Shown here: one piece after another, positions 1 through 12,082 of the stretch
How positions within the stretch are numbered: position 1 is the first letter of the stretch
How the letters are laid out: the number at the start of each line of letters is the position of its first letter
DNA from: Sipunculus nudus
Lineage: Eukaryota; Annelida; Sipuncula; Golfingiida; Sipunculidae
Length of the DNA stretch: 64,000 nt
Assembly (NCBI GenBank): GCA_026874595.1
Contig: CM049306.1
Coordinates: 96,649,642 to 96,713,641 of the forward strand
Direction: 5' to 3'
Made by a program: the position numbers and the translations under genes
The notes under the pieces: generated by a model
The model's input: the letters and a program-made list of their open reading frames with translations, nothing else
What the model was told of the DNA's origin: nothing
The model's database searches: none

Positions 1-1624
1 AAGTTATTCATATGGAAATTATAAACTTATGAAAGTCCACCCATCTAAGCGCTAGAGCACGTCTCTGATATATATTTTAAAAGTGATATATTTAGTCGGT
101 AAAACACATGAATTCAACTCGTGACGGCTATCCTAAATCAGTCTCTCACTCCCATTTACGAATAACAGGAACAGAAAATCATGCAGCCTAATGACAAAAG
201 AAAATAAAACTTGGAATAAGTCTACTTATATAAGACTAATATAAATAACTGTTCTTCGGAATAGAAGTTTATTATGTTATCACGTCCTTTTATTGCTAAC
301 TGTCGCTCTTGCTTTAATCACTCAAAAGAAATCATCACGTGTATGAATAATGCAAAATTTGATTGATAAAGATATTATTGAAAATGATCAAAACTGAGTG
401 ATGTGCATATTAAACATTACATATACTGTTGTATATTTTTTATCCTTTCTTCAAGCTAGCAAAAAAATGAAAGAGAAATATGATTGATCGTTCCATATTT
501 GAGTCCCATGCAGGGTCCATAGAACAAGTGATTATTTTGTGTGGAGTATAAATAACGCAAATCTATCTAGTGACAAAATGGACAATCACTTTTCCGGGTT
601 GAATTTGGTAATCTATAAACCGGTCATTTAGACTGCTGGCCTTAATGTTTGCTACACTTTTTTTGGGGCCAGATCATGTAGTCCTCACTGTACGGCCAAA
701 CTCCTCATTATTCGTCGTGTTGTCGTCACGGAGTCCGATAATTCTTGCCAGAAACTGCAGGAAAGTGACTCTACCGTAGAACAATAATCGCGAAGATAAT
801 TTAAAGACAGAAAAAGTCAAGAAAAGTCGTGTGTAACTGCTCTCACTTAGATGAAATAAATACCTTACTTTAGCTCAGGCGTTTTTTTTTTCTCTCCTTC
901 TCTGTATTAGAACATTGAAATACCGATATATCATCCATCAAGAGACGATACCATTCTAATTCTGTATCAGACAGTTTTAGTACCATTTTCATATCTTATC
1001 AAATGATACTACCATACCTCAGTATAACTACCCGTTCTTTTATATGATTTATCACCATAACCACACCGGTTCTTTTACAATATTGAATATTTATAATATC
1101 TATTATCACAATGACATTATAATATCATCACCTTGTCAGTTTATTACCATACCCATCTTCCACTTTATTTAACTACATGCAGCACAATTGAAATGTTATT
1201 TTGTTACTGTATTACATTATTACATGATAAATGTTTACTCTATTGAATAATAAGAATGATAATGCCTTTCTATTATAATGTATTATGCTATTATATTATG
1301 GTAATATACCGTACTTTTAATATATTAAAATATCACAATCACAGTACCATTTCATTTCATTAGTGGACTATAACACATTTATAATATAATTCTTTATCTA
1401 CTGTATAAAGGTATGACATCTTCGATTTTATGTCATTCTTCAAATGCGGTAGAAAAATAAAAGAAAAGAGCATCTATAATCGATAGATTAGAAAATTATA
1501 ATTATAAATTCATTTAGGAAATATACCACATATACCCTCCTTTGGTTAATATAAATCTACAGCACCTTATATAATGCAGGCGCTTCAAATCTGAATTACT
1601 CACGTATCTGACTCATACTTTCAG
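1..1624. other. Intron of the MFSD4-like gene, no exon recognised
   Basis: AT-rich sequence upstream of exon a. From about 900 to 1420 it is a degenerate low-complexity stretch rich in TACCAT, TATTA and TCAT motifs. No exon with good splice sites and phase was found, so the preceding coding exon is probably outside the window. Confidence 0.5.
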
Positions 1625-1843
1625 ACAATGCATGCGTGTTACGGCCTTGGGGCTTTTGTCAGCCCAATGATCGCCGAGCCTTTCATATTGAATGAAGATT
1701 GTAGCCGATTCGTAGTGAATCACTCTATCTTTGGACATCATGGCCATCTTTTCCTGAACGCCACGTTTACATCCTCTGATCTTCATGAGGCACAGGAAAG
1801 GTCAAGGGTCAAGTACGCCTTCTGGATTATGGGTACAATTCAG
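1625..1843 (+). CDS. MFSD4B: MFSD4-like exon a
   Basis: The acceptor is ctttcag before 1625 and the donor cag|gtaaaa after 1843; the exon is 73 codons, phase 0 at both ends. It reads TMHACYGLGAFVSPMIAEPF, then an external loop with NHS and NAT sequons, then VKYAFWIMGTIQ, the start of a transmembrane helix that continues in the next exon. The ATG at 1628 is internal, because the family has several helices before this point. Confidence 0.85.
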
Positions 1844-4800
1844 GTAAAACGAATAATAATTTCAGCTGTTAAAAATAACCCAACCCATAGCATCAACTGT
1901 AAAATAGAATCCAAGAAGCTAGAATGCTGTCATATATTTATTATCCTTCAACGAAATAATGTTCATCAACATTATTTTAACTGACCGGTGTCTTTAACTA
2001 CTTTGTATACATATAAGTGCATTTCTTGACACTGTCATTAGATCATGTTAGTGTTATGTATGATTATTTACAATTGTTATGACTGTGGAACCAACCTGAT
2101 ATCATGGTACCATGCAGCATTATACCATGATGACTTTATTAAAGGTATTTCTTCAGCTACTCATTAATATCTTGTTTTTGATAGTGTATCATGCCTGATG
2201 TTTGTGTTAAAAATCTGTACATTTCAGCTGCCTGTGAATATATCTTAGGACTGACGTTATTTGATGCCCGTCTTGAATGTCCGTGTATTTAAGCTTCCCA
2301 GGCCTATCTAAACACTGACGTTATCTGATGTTTGTGTTCAATGTCCGTATACTTCAGCTGCCTGTGAATATATCTTAGGACTGACGTTATCTGATGCCCG
2401 TCTTGAATGTCCGTGTATTTAAGCTTCCCGGGCCTATCTAAACACTGACATTATCTGATGTTCGTGTTCAATGTCCGTATACTTCAGCTGCCTGTGAATA
2501 TATCTTAGGACTGACGTTATCTGATGCCCGTCTTGAATGTCCGTGTATTTAAGCTTCCCGGGCCTATCTAAACACTGACGTTATCTGATGTTTGTGTTCA
2601 ATGTCCGTATACTTCAGCTGCCTGTGAATATATCTTAGGACTGACGTTATCTGATGCCCGTCTTGAATGTCTGTGTATTTAAGCTTCCCGGGCCTATCTA
2701 AACACTGACGTTATCTGATGTTTGTGTTCAATGTCCGTATACTTCAGCTGCCTGCGAATATATCTTAGGACTGACGTTATCTGATGCCCGTCTTGAATGT
2801 CCGTGTATTTAAGCTTCCCGGGCCTATCTAAACACTGACGTTATCTGATGTTTGTGTTCAATGTCCGTATACTTCAGCTGCCTGTGAATATATCTTAGGA
2901 CTGACGTTATCTGATGCCCGTCTTGAATGTCCGTGTATTTAAGCTTCCCGGGCCTATCTAAACACTGACGTTATCTGATGTTTGTGTTCAATGTCCGTAT
3001 ACTTCAGCTGCCTGTGAATATATCTTAGGACTGACGTTATCTGATGCCCGTCTTGAATGTCCGTGTATTTAAGCTTCCCGGGCCTATCTAAACACTGAGG
3101 TTATCTGATGTTTGTGTTCAATGTCCGTATACTTCAGCTGCCTGCGAATATATCTTAGGACTGACGTTATCTGATGCCCGTCTTGAATGTCCGTGTATTT
3201 AAGCTTCCCGGGCCTTTCCAAACACTGACGTTATCTGATGTTTGTGTTCAATGTCCGTATACTTCAGCTGCCCGTGAATATATCTTAGGACTGACGTTAT
3301 CTGATGCCCGTCTTGAATGTCCGTGTATTTAAGCTTCCCGGGCCTATCATAACACTAACGTTATCTGATGTTTGTGTTCAATGTCCGTATACTTCAGCTG
3401 CCTGTGAATATATCTTAGGACTGACGTTATCTGATGCCCGTCTTGAATGTCCGTGTATTTAAGCTTCCCGGGCCTATCTAAACACTGACGTTATCTGATG
3501 TTTGTGTTCAATGTCCGTATACTTCAGCTGCCTGTGAATATATCTTAGGACTGACGTTAACTGATGCCCATCTTGAATGTCCGTGTATTTAAGCTTCCCG
3601 GGCCTATCTAAACACTGACGTTATCTGATGTTTGTGTTCAATGTCCGTATATTTCAGCTGCCTGTGAATATATCTTAGGACTGACGTTATATGATGCCCG
3701 TCTTGAATGTCCGTGTATTTAAGCTTCCCGGGCCTATCTAAACACTGACGTTATCTGATGTTTGTGTTCAATGTCCGTAAACTTCAGCTGTCTGTGCCTT
3801 TCTAAGCACTGACTTTATTTGATGCCTGTCTTAATTTTCCTTGGTCTTCAGCTGCCTATGGTATCTAAGCAATAACATTATCTGATGCCTGTCTTAAATG
3901 TCCGTGTACTTCAGCTGCCTGTATCAATTTAAGCACTGACGTTATTTGATGTATGTCTTTAATGTCCGTGTACTTCAGCTGCCTGTATCAATTTAAGCAC
4001 TGACGTTATTTGATGTATGTCTTTAATGTCCGTGTACTTCAGCTGCCTGTATTAATTTAAGCACTGACGTTATTTGATGTATGTCTTTAATGTCCGTGTA
4101 CTTCAGCTGCCTATATCAATTTAAGCACTGACGTTATTTGATGTATGTCTTTAATGTCCGTGTACTTCAACTGCCTGTAACAATTTAAGCACTGACGTTA
4201 TTTGATGTATGTCTTTAATGTACGTGTTCTTCAGCTGCCTGTGCCTATCTTGGTGTTGCTGCTGTTCCTAAAGAAGCGCTCTGACGACCGCACGTCCGGC
4301 CAGTCAATCGGCGTGGTCACTACAACAAGCAGTGCTGTCATCCCGCAGCAAAGAACAGCTTACCAGGATATTGACCAATCAAAAGGTACGTGTCTGTGCG
4401 TCTTTGTTCAGTAGTGGCGTCTTTAAAAAGATATCAAACTAAATACCGGACACGGAATGTTATAGGTTAAGATCCCCCGTTCGATCCCCTTCAGGATCTC
4501 AAGGTAAATATTTAGACGCACAGCAGTAACTTCAGGCCCTCAAGGTAAATAGTTATGCCAAAGCAGTAACCTCCGACATTAAGGATTTGTAAGAACAGGT
4601 GCCCAGGTTAAAATCAGTCTACAACAGACTATGAAAACTTTATTACTGATCATATGATAACTTGCATCCTCATTCAAGGTGATGAGGTTTTAAATTTTGG
4701 ACACCTTTTGTAAGATTAATATACTTAAGGAATACTTACTGTACTTCCTAGGAATTTCACCACTTTCGTTTAGGTTTTGTCCGAAAAAAGGGTCAGTCCC

Positions 4801-7800
4801 TACGTACTTTTTAAGAATTACAGGCTATTTTGTTACCTAGTATCCATAATACTGAAATATTACAGCATTGTTTGTTAATGCTACCCGTGGTACTGAATAA
4901 TTTTTTTACCGCATCGTTTAAAATGTTAAAGGTGTTTTGTTTAATACTTGCGAAATTAAAACACCATTTGTTAGGTATAAAAAATACACATTTTGATAAA
5001 TGCTATTATTGCTAGATAAAAGTTCTGCGACGTTAATTGGGTATTGGAGTATATTGTTTGCTATATTAAGGCCCCGTACCATTCGTTTAACTGATTATTA
5101 AAGTTGGCAGTATACCACGAGGTGACACAGGCATGTCCACGGGTGATAATACATAACGCCATTTGCGAATAATTTAATTATATTTTAGGTAAAAATCGGT
5201 TAAATATGTCACAAGCATCACGTGGTCCTATCCATGGGCCGACAGGACACATCGCAGTATCGAAAGCAATGCTTTCTAAGGAGAAATGTTTGCATTCTTT
5301 TTAGCTGCTGAAATAAAAATTGTTCAAAAGGACCGTCTCGCTCGCGTTCGTACTCTTTGAACCGCTGTGCATTATGCACATAAGACTAACTTATGATAAC
5401 AAAGAACATCATATTTAACATGCCGAGTCAGCTTTATATTGGTTACTCGCCCAAAATCATACAGTGAAGAACTTATTTCGACTTTCATTAAACTTGGATA
5501 ATCCGCAGGGATGGGAGCCGTTCTGGTATGTTAGCTTTTGGACCCTCTCAGGAAAATTAATATACCTTGCATACCTGTCGTGTTGTTGCCACGTTTCCTG
5601 TTGACACTTTCTGACCATCAAGCTTGTTTCAGGGGATTACAAGTATCCATGCACCACAGGAAGCTGGTTCAGTCTGCCGTGTACCCACGCTCTCCGTGTA
5701 CCGTGGTGATTGAATTTTTACATTATCACATGTCGGTTCCATCAGCAATTTAATCACACCACAGTCCTGACCCGACTGCCGGGGAAGTCAATAAACTAAC
5801 CCTGTCTAACCACATGCTGACAAACCAGACCTCAACACAATGTTTACAATTGTGTTTAGGAACCAGAAAATCGCAATTTTGCCTGGCCATATAAAAATAA
5901 CAAGGCCCAATAAACCGGAATTGCCGTAGAAAATTGTCTGACTTTAAGAACTCGCGTGATTTTTTCCCGCGTGGCCATCTGTTGTATGGTCGCATTAACT
6001 CTTTCAAGGCCTTATATATAATAAGGCCTTATATATGCCTTGGCACATATATAATTAGTATAGCTTGTAATCCGTGCGCCTTCCATAATTTCTCAAGTTC
6101 CTCTCTTCATATATTCTCGTGTTTCTTTTTAATAACATGCCACACATTTGCCTGGCTATTTTGTACTTTCTTTGCATTGTTTTTATTTGAATTCACGAGT
6201 AGAAAAATATGTTGCATTCCATTTCATCCGATGGGCGTCATGATCATTTTCTCATAAGTATTTTTATAATGCTTATAAGGTATAGGAGCGCATTAATCAG
6301 TTGCCAGTGTCTTATAGACATTTTCATCTAGTCTGCAAATTAATAATTAATTTGTTATTACCTGATCTTCTGTTTAATGACCTATCAAGATTGGCAAACA
6401 CAAAACTGGGTTTTTGCGATGTCTTGATCCCTGTCAGTGTATAATTAACACCGTTATCATCTCAATGTAGATGGAGCTATGGGGAGCACGTTAAGAATGA
6501 CGATGACCTAGGTTCATGCCGCCTCAGGTTCGATTTATCGTCGGTAACCTTTTAATTTAACGTGAACTATTCAATATCATATAAGTTCCCGGATGGTTTC
6601 TATGGATACAAGACAATGACTTCCCGTTTCAGCATTCCTGCCCCATAGGAGTTGAGTCTATCATTCACTAAGATAGAGTCACTACTCTCTATTATTGTCT
6701 ACTTCTAATTTATGGAAAAACATAAACTTAAGTGAATCAGTAAGTTTTCGCTTCCCTGGGACAAAGACAAGATATACTCATGAAGGAGATATCTTGTCCG
6801 AGAGCAAGGACAGATCGTTGGCGAGTCTCCAAGGGGCTTTAATGAGACATGATGTCCTACTCATGAACTGGAATGTTAGCAGGTGCGGCCAGATGTATTG
6901 AAGTAATGACGTGGTAGAGTGACAATGCTGTAATGCAGATTACTCCGTACACTTACTATAATGATTTTAACAATTTATATTGAAATATTTTTTTACTGAA
7001 TTTGATTTAATATACGCCCGTCGTATAACGGCATGGGCATCGTCCGTTAAAATTAGATATCTTGACAGGAATTTGAAGGATTTTTGCAAAACTCACTTTT
7101 ACTATACACAACAATCTGTGAACATTTATAAACCTTGCACGTTGTTTTTATATCTAAATTACATTAAGAAAGCACTCGTTACGGCTTCATGTTTTATGCT
7201 AAATATCCTGATTTAATTTTTTTGAAGTACATAAAAAGTTATTTTGTATTGTTTGGAATCTTTAGTTTCTGGATTAATAAATAAAATACTTTTTGGACAG
7301 GTATGTCTCACAGCCCTTCATGAAAACACATCTGATTCTGTAATTTCATTGATATTCGCCCACTCTTAGCTTTAGCTCATATAAATAGTTTCTCATTCAG
7401 AGTTCCATAGTGCAAATTGCATCGGCATTTAAAAGTGACATTTTATTAAAGTGTATTTATTTGGCTCATAAATTGAATCTTTACCATGTATAAGAAATGT
7501 GAGAGTTTTTTATTTTTTATTTTTAATTAGCTACGAATGTGAATAGGATAAACAAATAAAATAGTATATTCTATAACAGCAACGGGGTTTTGTACTGTAA
7601 TTCCGCCTTGTCCAGGTCCTTTCCCATTTTCTTTATAACCACCAATGTGTTAACTTCTTCTTGATTAATATTCATTTTAATTTACAGGACATTTTTTTTT
7701 ATAAACTTTTCATTTTTAAATACAAGTCATCATTGTCATGAAGGTTAGTAATTGTTTATTACATAATATTTACTTAAATATTTACAGGTCAGACACCATT

Positions 7801-10800
7801 CTGGCAGACAGAACCACAGTGCCAGCATAAAAACCTCTTAATTGCTTATATAACATGATATTTACTGGACTGTTACAGGTCAGACACCATTCTGGCAGAC
7901 AGCACCACAGTACCAGCATCAAAACCTCAGCAAAATGTTCGGATCAAGTGTCGCACAAATTATTGGCATCACCACTTTTACCGGGTTTATTGCCTTCTTG
8001 TATGACGGACTTCAGGTTGGTAAATAATTCCTCGCTTTCAAATAATTTTACCGTTGAGATGGAAAAATTAAGGTTAAATTTTAACAAAATCGTGCACAAT
8101 TATTATGCACTCTTTTCTTAATAAAATGATCATTTGCCGTTCAGTTATTATGTAGAACACAGGTTAAATTATATACATTTTTAAATCTTATAACATTAGC
8201 TAAGGGTATAAGATTCGTTAGCCACCTCATCAATGAGTTTCGGTTTTTAAATGAAAACTTGAATATTTGTAAAATAAACGAGTTATTCCTAACCTGTTCA
8301 TTACGGTTTCAAATTTGTTGCAGGCTTGTGTTAAAATACCTGTAAATATCATCGGGATATTTTGTGTTTGCTCAATATCATGTTTCTGTTATATTTAAAA
8401 TTCAGAACGAAAATTATCTTTCGTAAGTGTAAACATTTTAGGAAAAGGAATATACACTTTTAGAAATTATATTTGAAAATAAAATTAAAATTAGAAATGG
8501 TAGTGATTTGTATTGAAATATTTGTTAAATGCCGTGTGTTTCACTCAGATCCAGTTTGAACAAAAGACCAAACAACCATAAGTGTGTTCCTGATAAATTA
8601 TAAGGATCTTTGCATGTGTTAATGTAAATGACAACCTGTTGTCGTTATTAAGTACCCTACGATCAACCGAATATGCTTTTCTTTTACTTATTTTTTATGT
8701 ATCCATATTGAAGTTGTTTTTAATGTTGGTTTTTATCTGAGAGAGACATGTGCCCACGCGTGGAGATTAGGTATAGCCAGTGACGCGTGCAGCGTGTTTG
8801 CTTGCTGTAAGGTGTAAAACGGGCTCGGCCGTTTAATGTTTGTTTTCGAATTGCATCTACCTTTGTGTAACAACTCAATATATAGACAATTTTCTAGCTC
8901 TTTGTAAACTTTCTTGATTTTGGCTCGGGAGGAAGTGTGCCTCTCACGTTAGTGTTTGCCATAGCACAGAACAAGAAGTCGCCGTTCATCATAAAAGTGG
9001 TGCAAATGTTTATTCCTAGTCACGTCCTCTTTCTCCACTCATGTGACTATGGTCCACCGGTGACTGACGTGTGTATTGTGGTTCAATGCGAAAGGGGCGC
9101 ATTGATTTTTTGTACATTCCCAGTTGTTCTTTGGTTGCTAAAAGTCACTGAGAGCTTAACGTTAAGATCTTCGTCTTTGTGTTGCGATTTTGTAACAAAC
9201 ATATAGACCGGGATGGGTGCCTTCACGACTCCAAGTGATCCAATATTCCAGCAGATTTCATCGAAAATTTGCCTGATTTTCAATGGAATGTTTGCGGACA
9301 CATTTGGTAAAGTGCAAAAAACTACAGATCGAACATGAGTTTCATATGAACCCAGTTTTATAAGTTCCGACTTGAGGTTAGGCGTAACCGACTTGTCGAT
9401 TTTGTAGAGCACCTTACCCCGGTTTTACTCATATTATGTTCGGCTGGTACCTTGTGATGCACGAACTCCCCAGGAGTAAAGCCAAACTCCGCGAAAAAAA
9501 AAATCCCGTGTGCAGTGAGATGTAAATGGAATTAGTCACGTGTTCGGTACTTACGTGTCCCCGGCAGGAATTTCCAGGCGATTACGCCTTTTATTTTAAT
9601 GAATAGGTTTATACCGGTATGGTACGCCTATAATATAACAAGGCAGGTTAACAAACAGTTTTTCATATCCAGATGAAGCGGCGTGTTGCTAACTCCGAAA
9701 AACTCTCGAAAATTACCGCAAAGATACAGGATACACCAAAGCAAAGTCTTTGTAATTCTACCAATGTCGATCATGCGGGATATGCTCAAACAATACCTTT
9801 TATTCAGGCCATATTAAGCCATGCATTGATGGCATCCGTTTGTACTTGTGTAAATGCCGCTTTAGAGATAACCAGTATAAAGTGATAATATGTTGTAATA
9901 TATTAGTTTGTTACACGGAACATACGCTTACATAATTTATTCATAACATATGAATAATTAATAAATAAGATATCAAGCAGAAATATGTAGACCCAGCTGT
10001 TTGCCTAAACACTCTCCACGCCCACGCCCCTCTCCTAACCCCTAAAATGTTATATCCCGGCCTACACTCCTGAACTACACACTAAAACAGTTCCTGGCAG
10101 GTTGACGCCCCTCCTCTTCACCCGCAGATACTACACCCATACTCACGCCCTTCCTGAGCACGCCCTCCAGCAAACCATAAAATAACCCTTCCTCGCAAAT
10201 ATACCTAAACCACACCCTGGAATAGTCCATCCTGACCAACGCCCTCCTCACCACGCCCCTACACCTCTCCCTGAAATACTTCTCTTGCCAACAAACCGAA
10301 GAAGAAACATTCGTGCCCTGACATTACGTGTGCCTTGCTCCCTTTGTCCTCTGGCCTCTTTCCATTGACTACGTTTAGTGAAACAGTTAAAGTCCTTGAA
10401 AGCCAGTCATTACAGTGGAATCTTTGAAAGTTTCCAGTGGTTTTTTAATTCTAGAGGTTGTTATATTTATGATACAGTCTGGATACGGCGCATATGTGTT
10501 CTACTATGGGATCAAAAGTGTGGCGGACATGAGCAAGACTGAAGGGGCCTACCTCAACGCATGCTTCTGGGTGAGGATAAAATGTCATTTTTGTATACAT
10601 GTTTTTCTAAATCTGTGGTTTGCAAACTTCAGTGTTTCTATAAGTACCTCTGTCTCTTCCATATAATAAAGAACAACAGGCAACAACATCAGACTTTCAT
10701 TAGAAGTAATAAATCCAAAGATAATAGTTGCGCAGTTGCGCTGTGGATAATTAATGTATCTTTTTTTACCGGGTTGGTAGTGAACTTTCAAAAGATCACT

Positions 10801-12020
10801 GGAGACATTAGACATTATTGAACTTACATAAAAAAATCAGAAACACACGTCAACGCAGGAGATTTTAATGTAAAATGTTTCCTATTTTCTTCCTTTGCAG
10901 GGAGCATTTGCGTTGGGAAGAATAGGTTCCATTTTCTTAGCAACATGGCTTACTCCAGCATTCATGCTCTTGGGCAATATTGTAAGTGTTGAAACTGCCA
11001 CGTAAATAATTTTAATTACTGTTACCGAAGTAAATAAAGTAAATAAACCAAACATGGGCTCATCCTGATCCGATCATAAAAAGCTCAAGTTATTTGGGCT
11101 ACAGGGATTTTTTTTTTAACTTTCGGAGTCTGATATGGCTCTGGGTTACCATTCTTGTACAGAAAATCTTAAATCATTATGCCCTTGAACATTTACAATG
11201 AGAACATTTACAATTTATTTTACAGAGAACATCGGTTTGCGTTTTTGGGAGTTTGCGCGGTTTCTCTTTTACTTCATTATAGCGTTACATGTTTTATGTA
11301 TGACAGGTCCGAGTCATATCATTGTCTTCTATTAAGTGGTACCGTTATGTGTAGGACAGGTCGGCTGCATGATACTCATGTTATCACTTTGTCACGACCA
11401 TATTGCGCTGTACCTGGTATCGGTTGTCTATGTTTTAAGTGAAATCGTGGTGCATTTGACAGGTAGGCTGCACGGGTTCCATGATAATAATGTTGTCACT
11501 GCGTCACGACCACATTGCGTTGTACCTTGGATCGCTTTTCTTTGGGATCTTCTTGAGCAGCGTCACACCGACTGCGCTGTCATTGGCTGAACAGTTCATT
11601 GACGTCACACGTAAGGCATAATATTATCTAAAATGACGTAATTAAAACCCCATGATAGTACCTGTATATTCAGGTAAATAAAAAAAAACATATTATTGAC
11701 ATTTTCATGTATGTAATAAACACAGAAATAAAGATGTGGATTACTTTAATAAAAGTAAACATGCTTCATACAACAAGTTATTAGACAGTTTATCGTCAGT
11801 ATAATTATTGGGTTTGTTGTGATGTATAACGAGTTGATTTGTCTTTTAAATGACCAGTTAACGTTAATCTGGGATTTCATACAAGGTTACGCCAATAGGA
11901 TCCTGCGATCCTGCAAAAGTTTACATGAGTCATGGTTTGAAATTCATGAGTCTACATGAAGTATCAACTGGAACAAAAAGAAAACAAGTCTTTTAGACCT
12001 TTATCTTTTTTAAATATACA

Positions 12021-12082
<62 letters not shown>

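Noticed and set aside
2221-3780. CRISPR-like array interpretation of the regular repeats
   Set aside because: There are no unique spacers: the whole 130-bp unit repeats, and the context is an animal intron.
6520-6535. B-box-like GGTTCGATT suggesting a tRNA or tRNA-derived SINE
   Set aside because: No matching A-box or cloverleaf could be found upstream.
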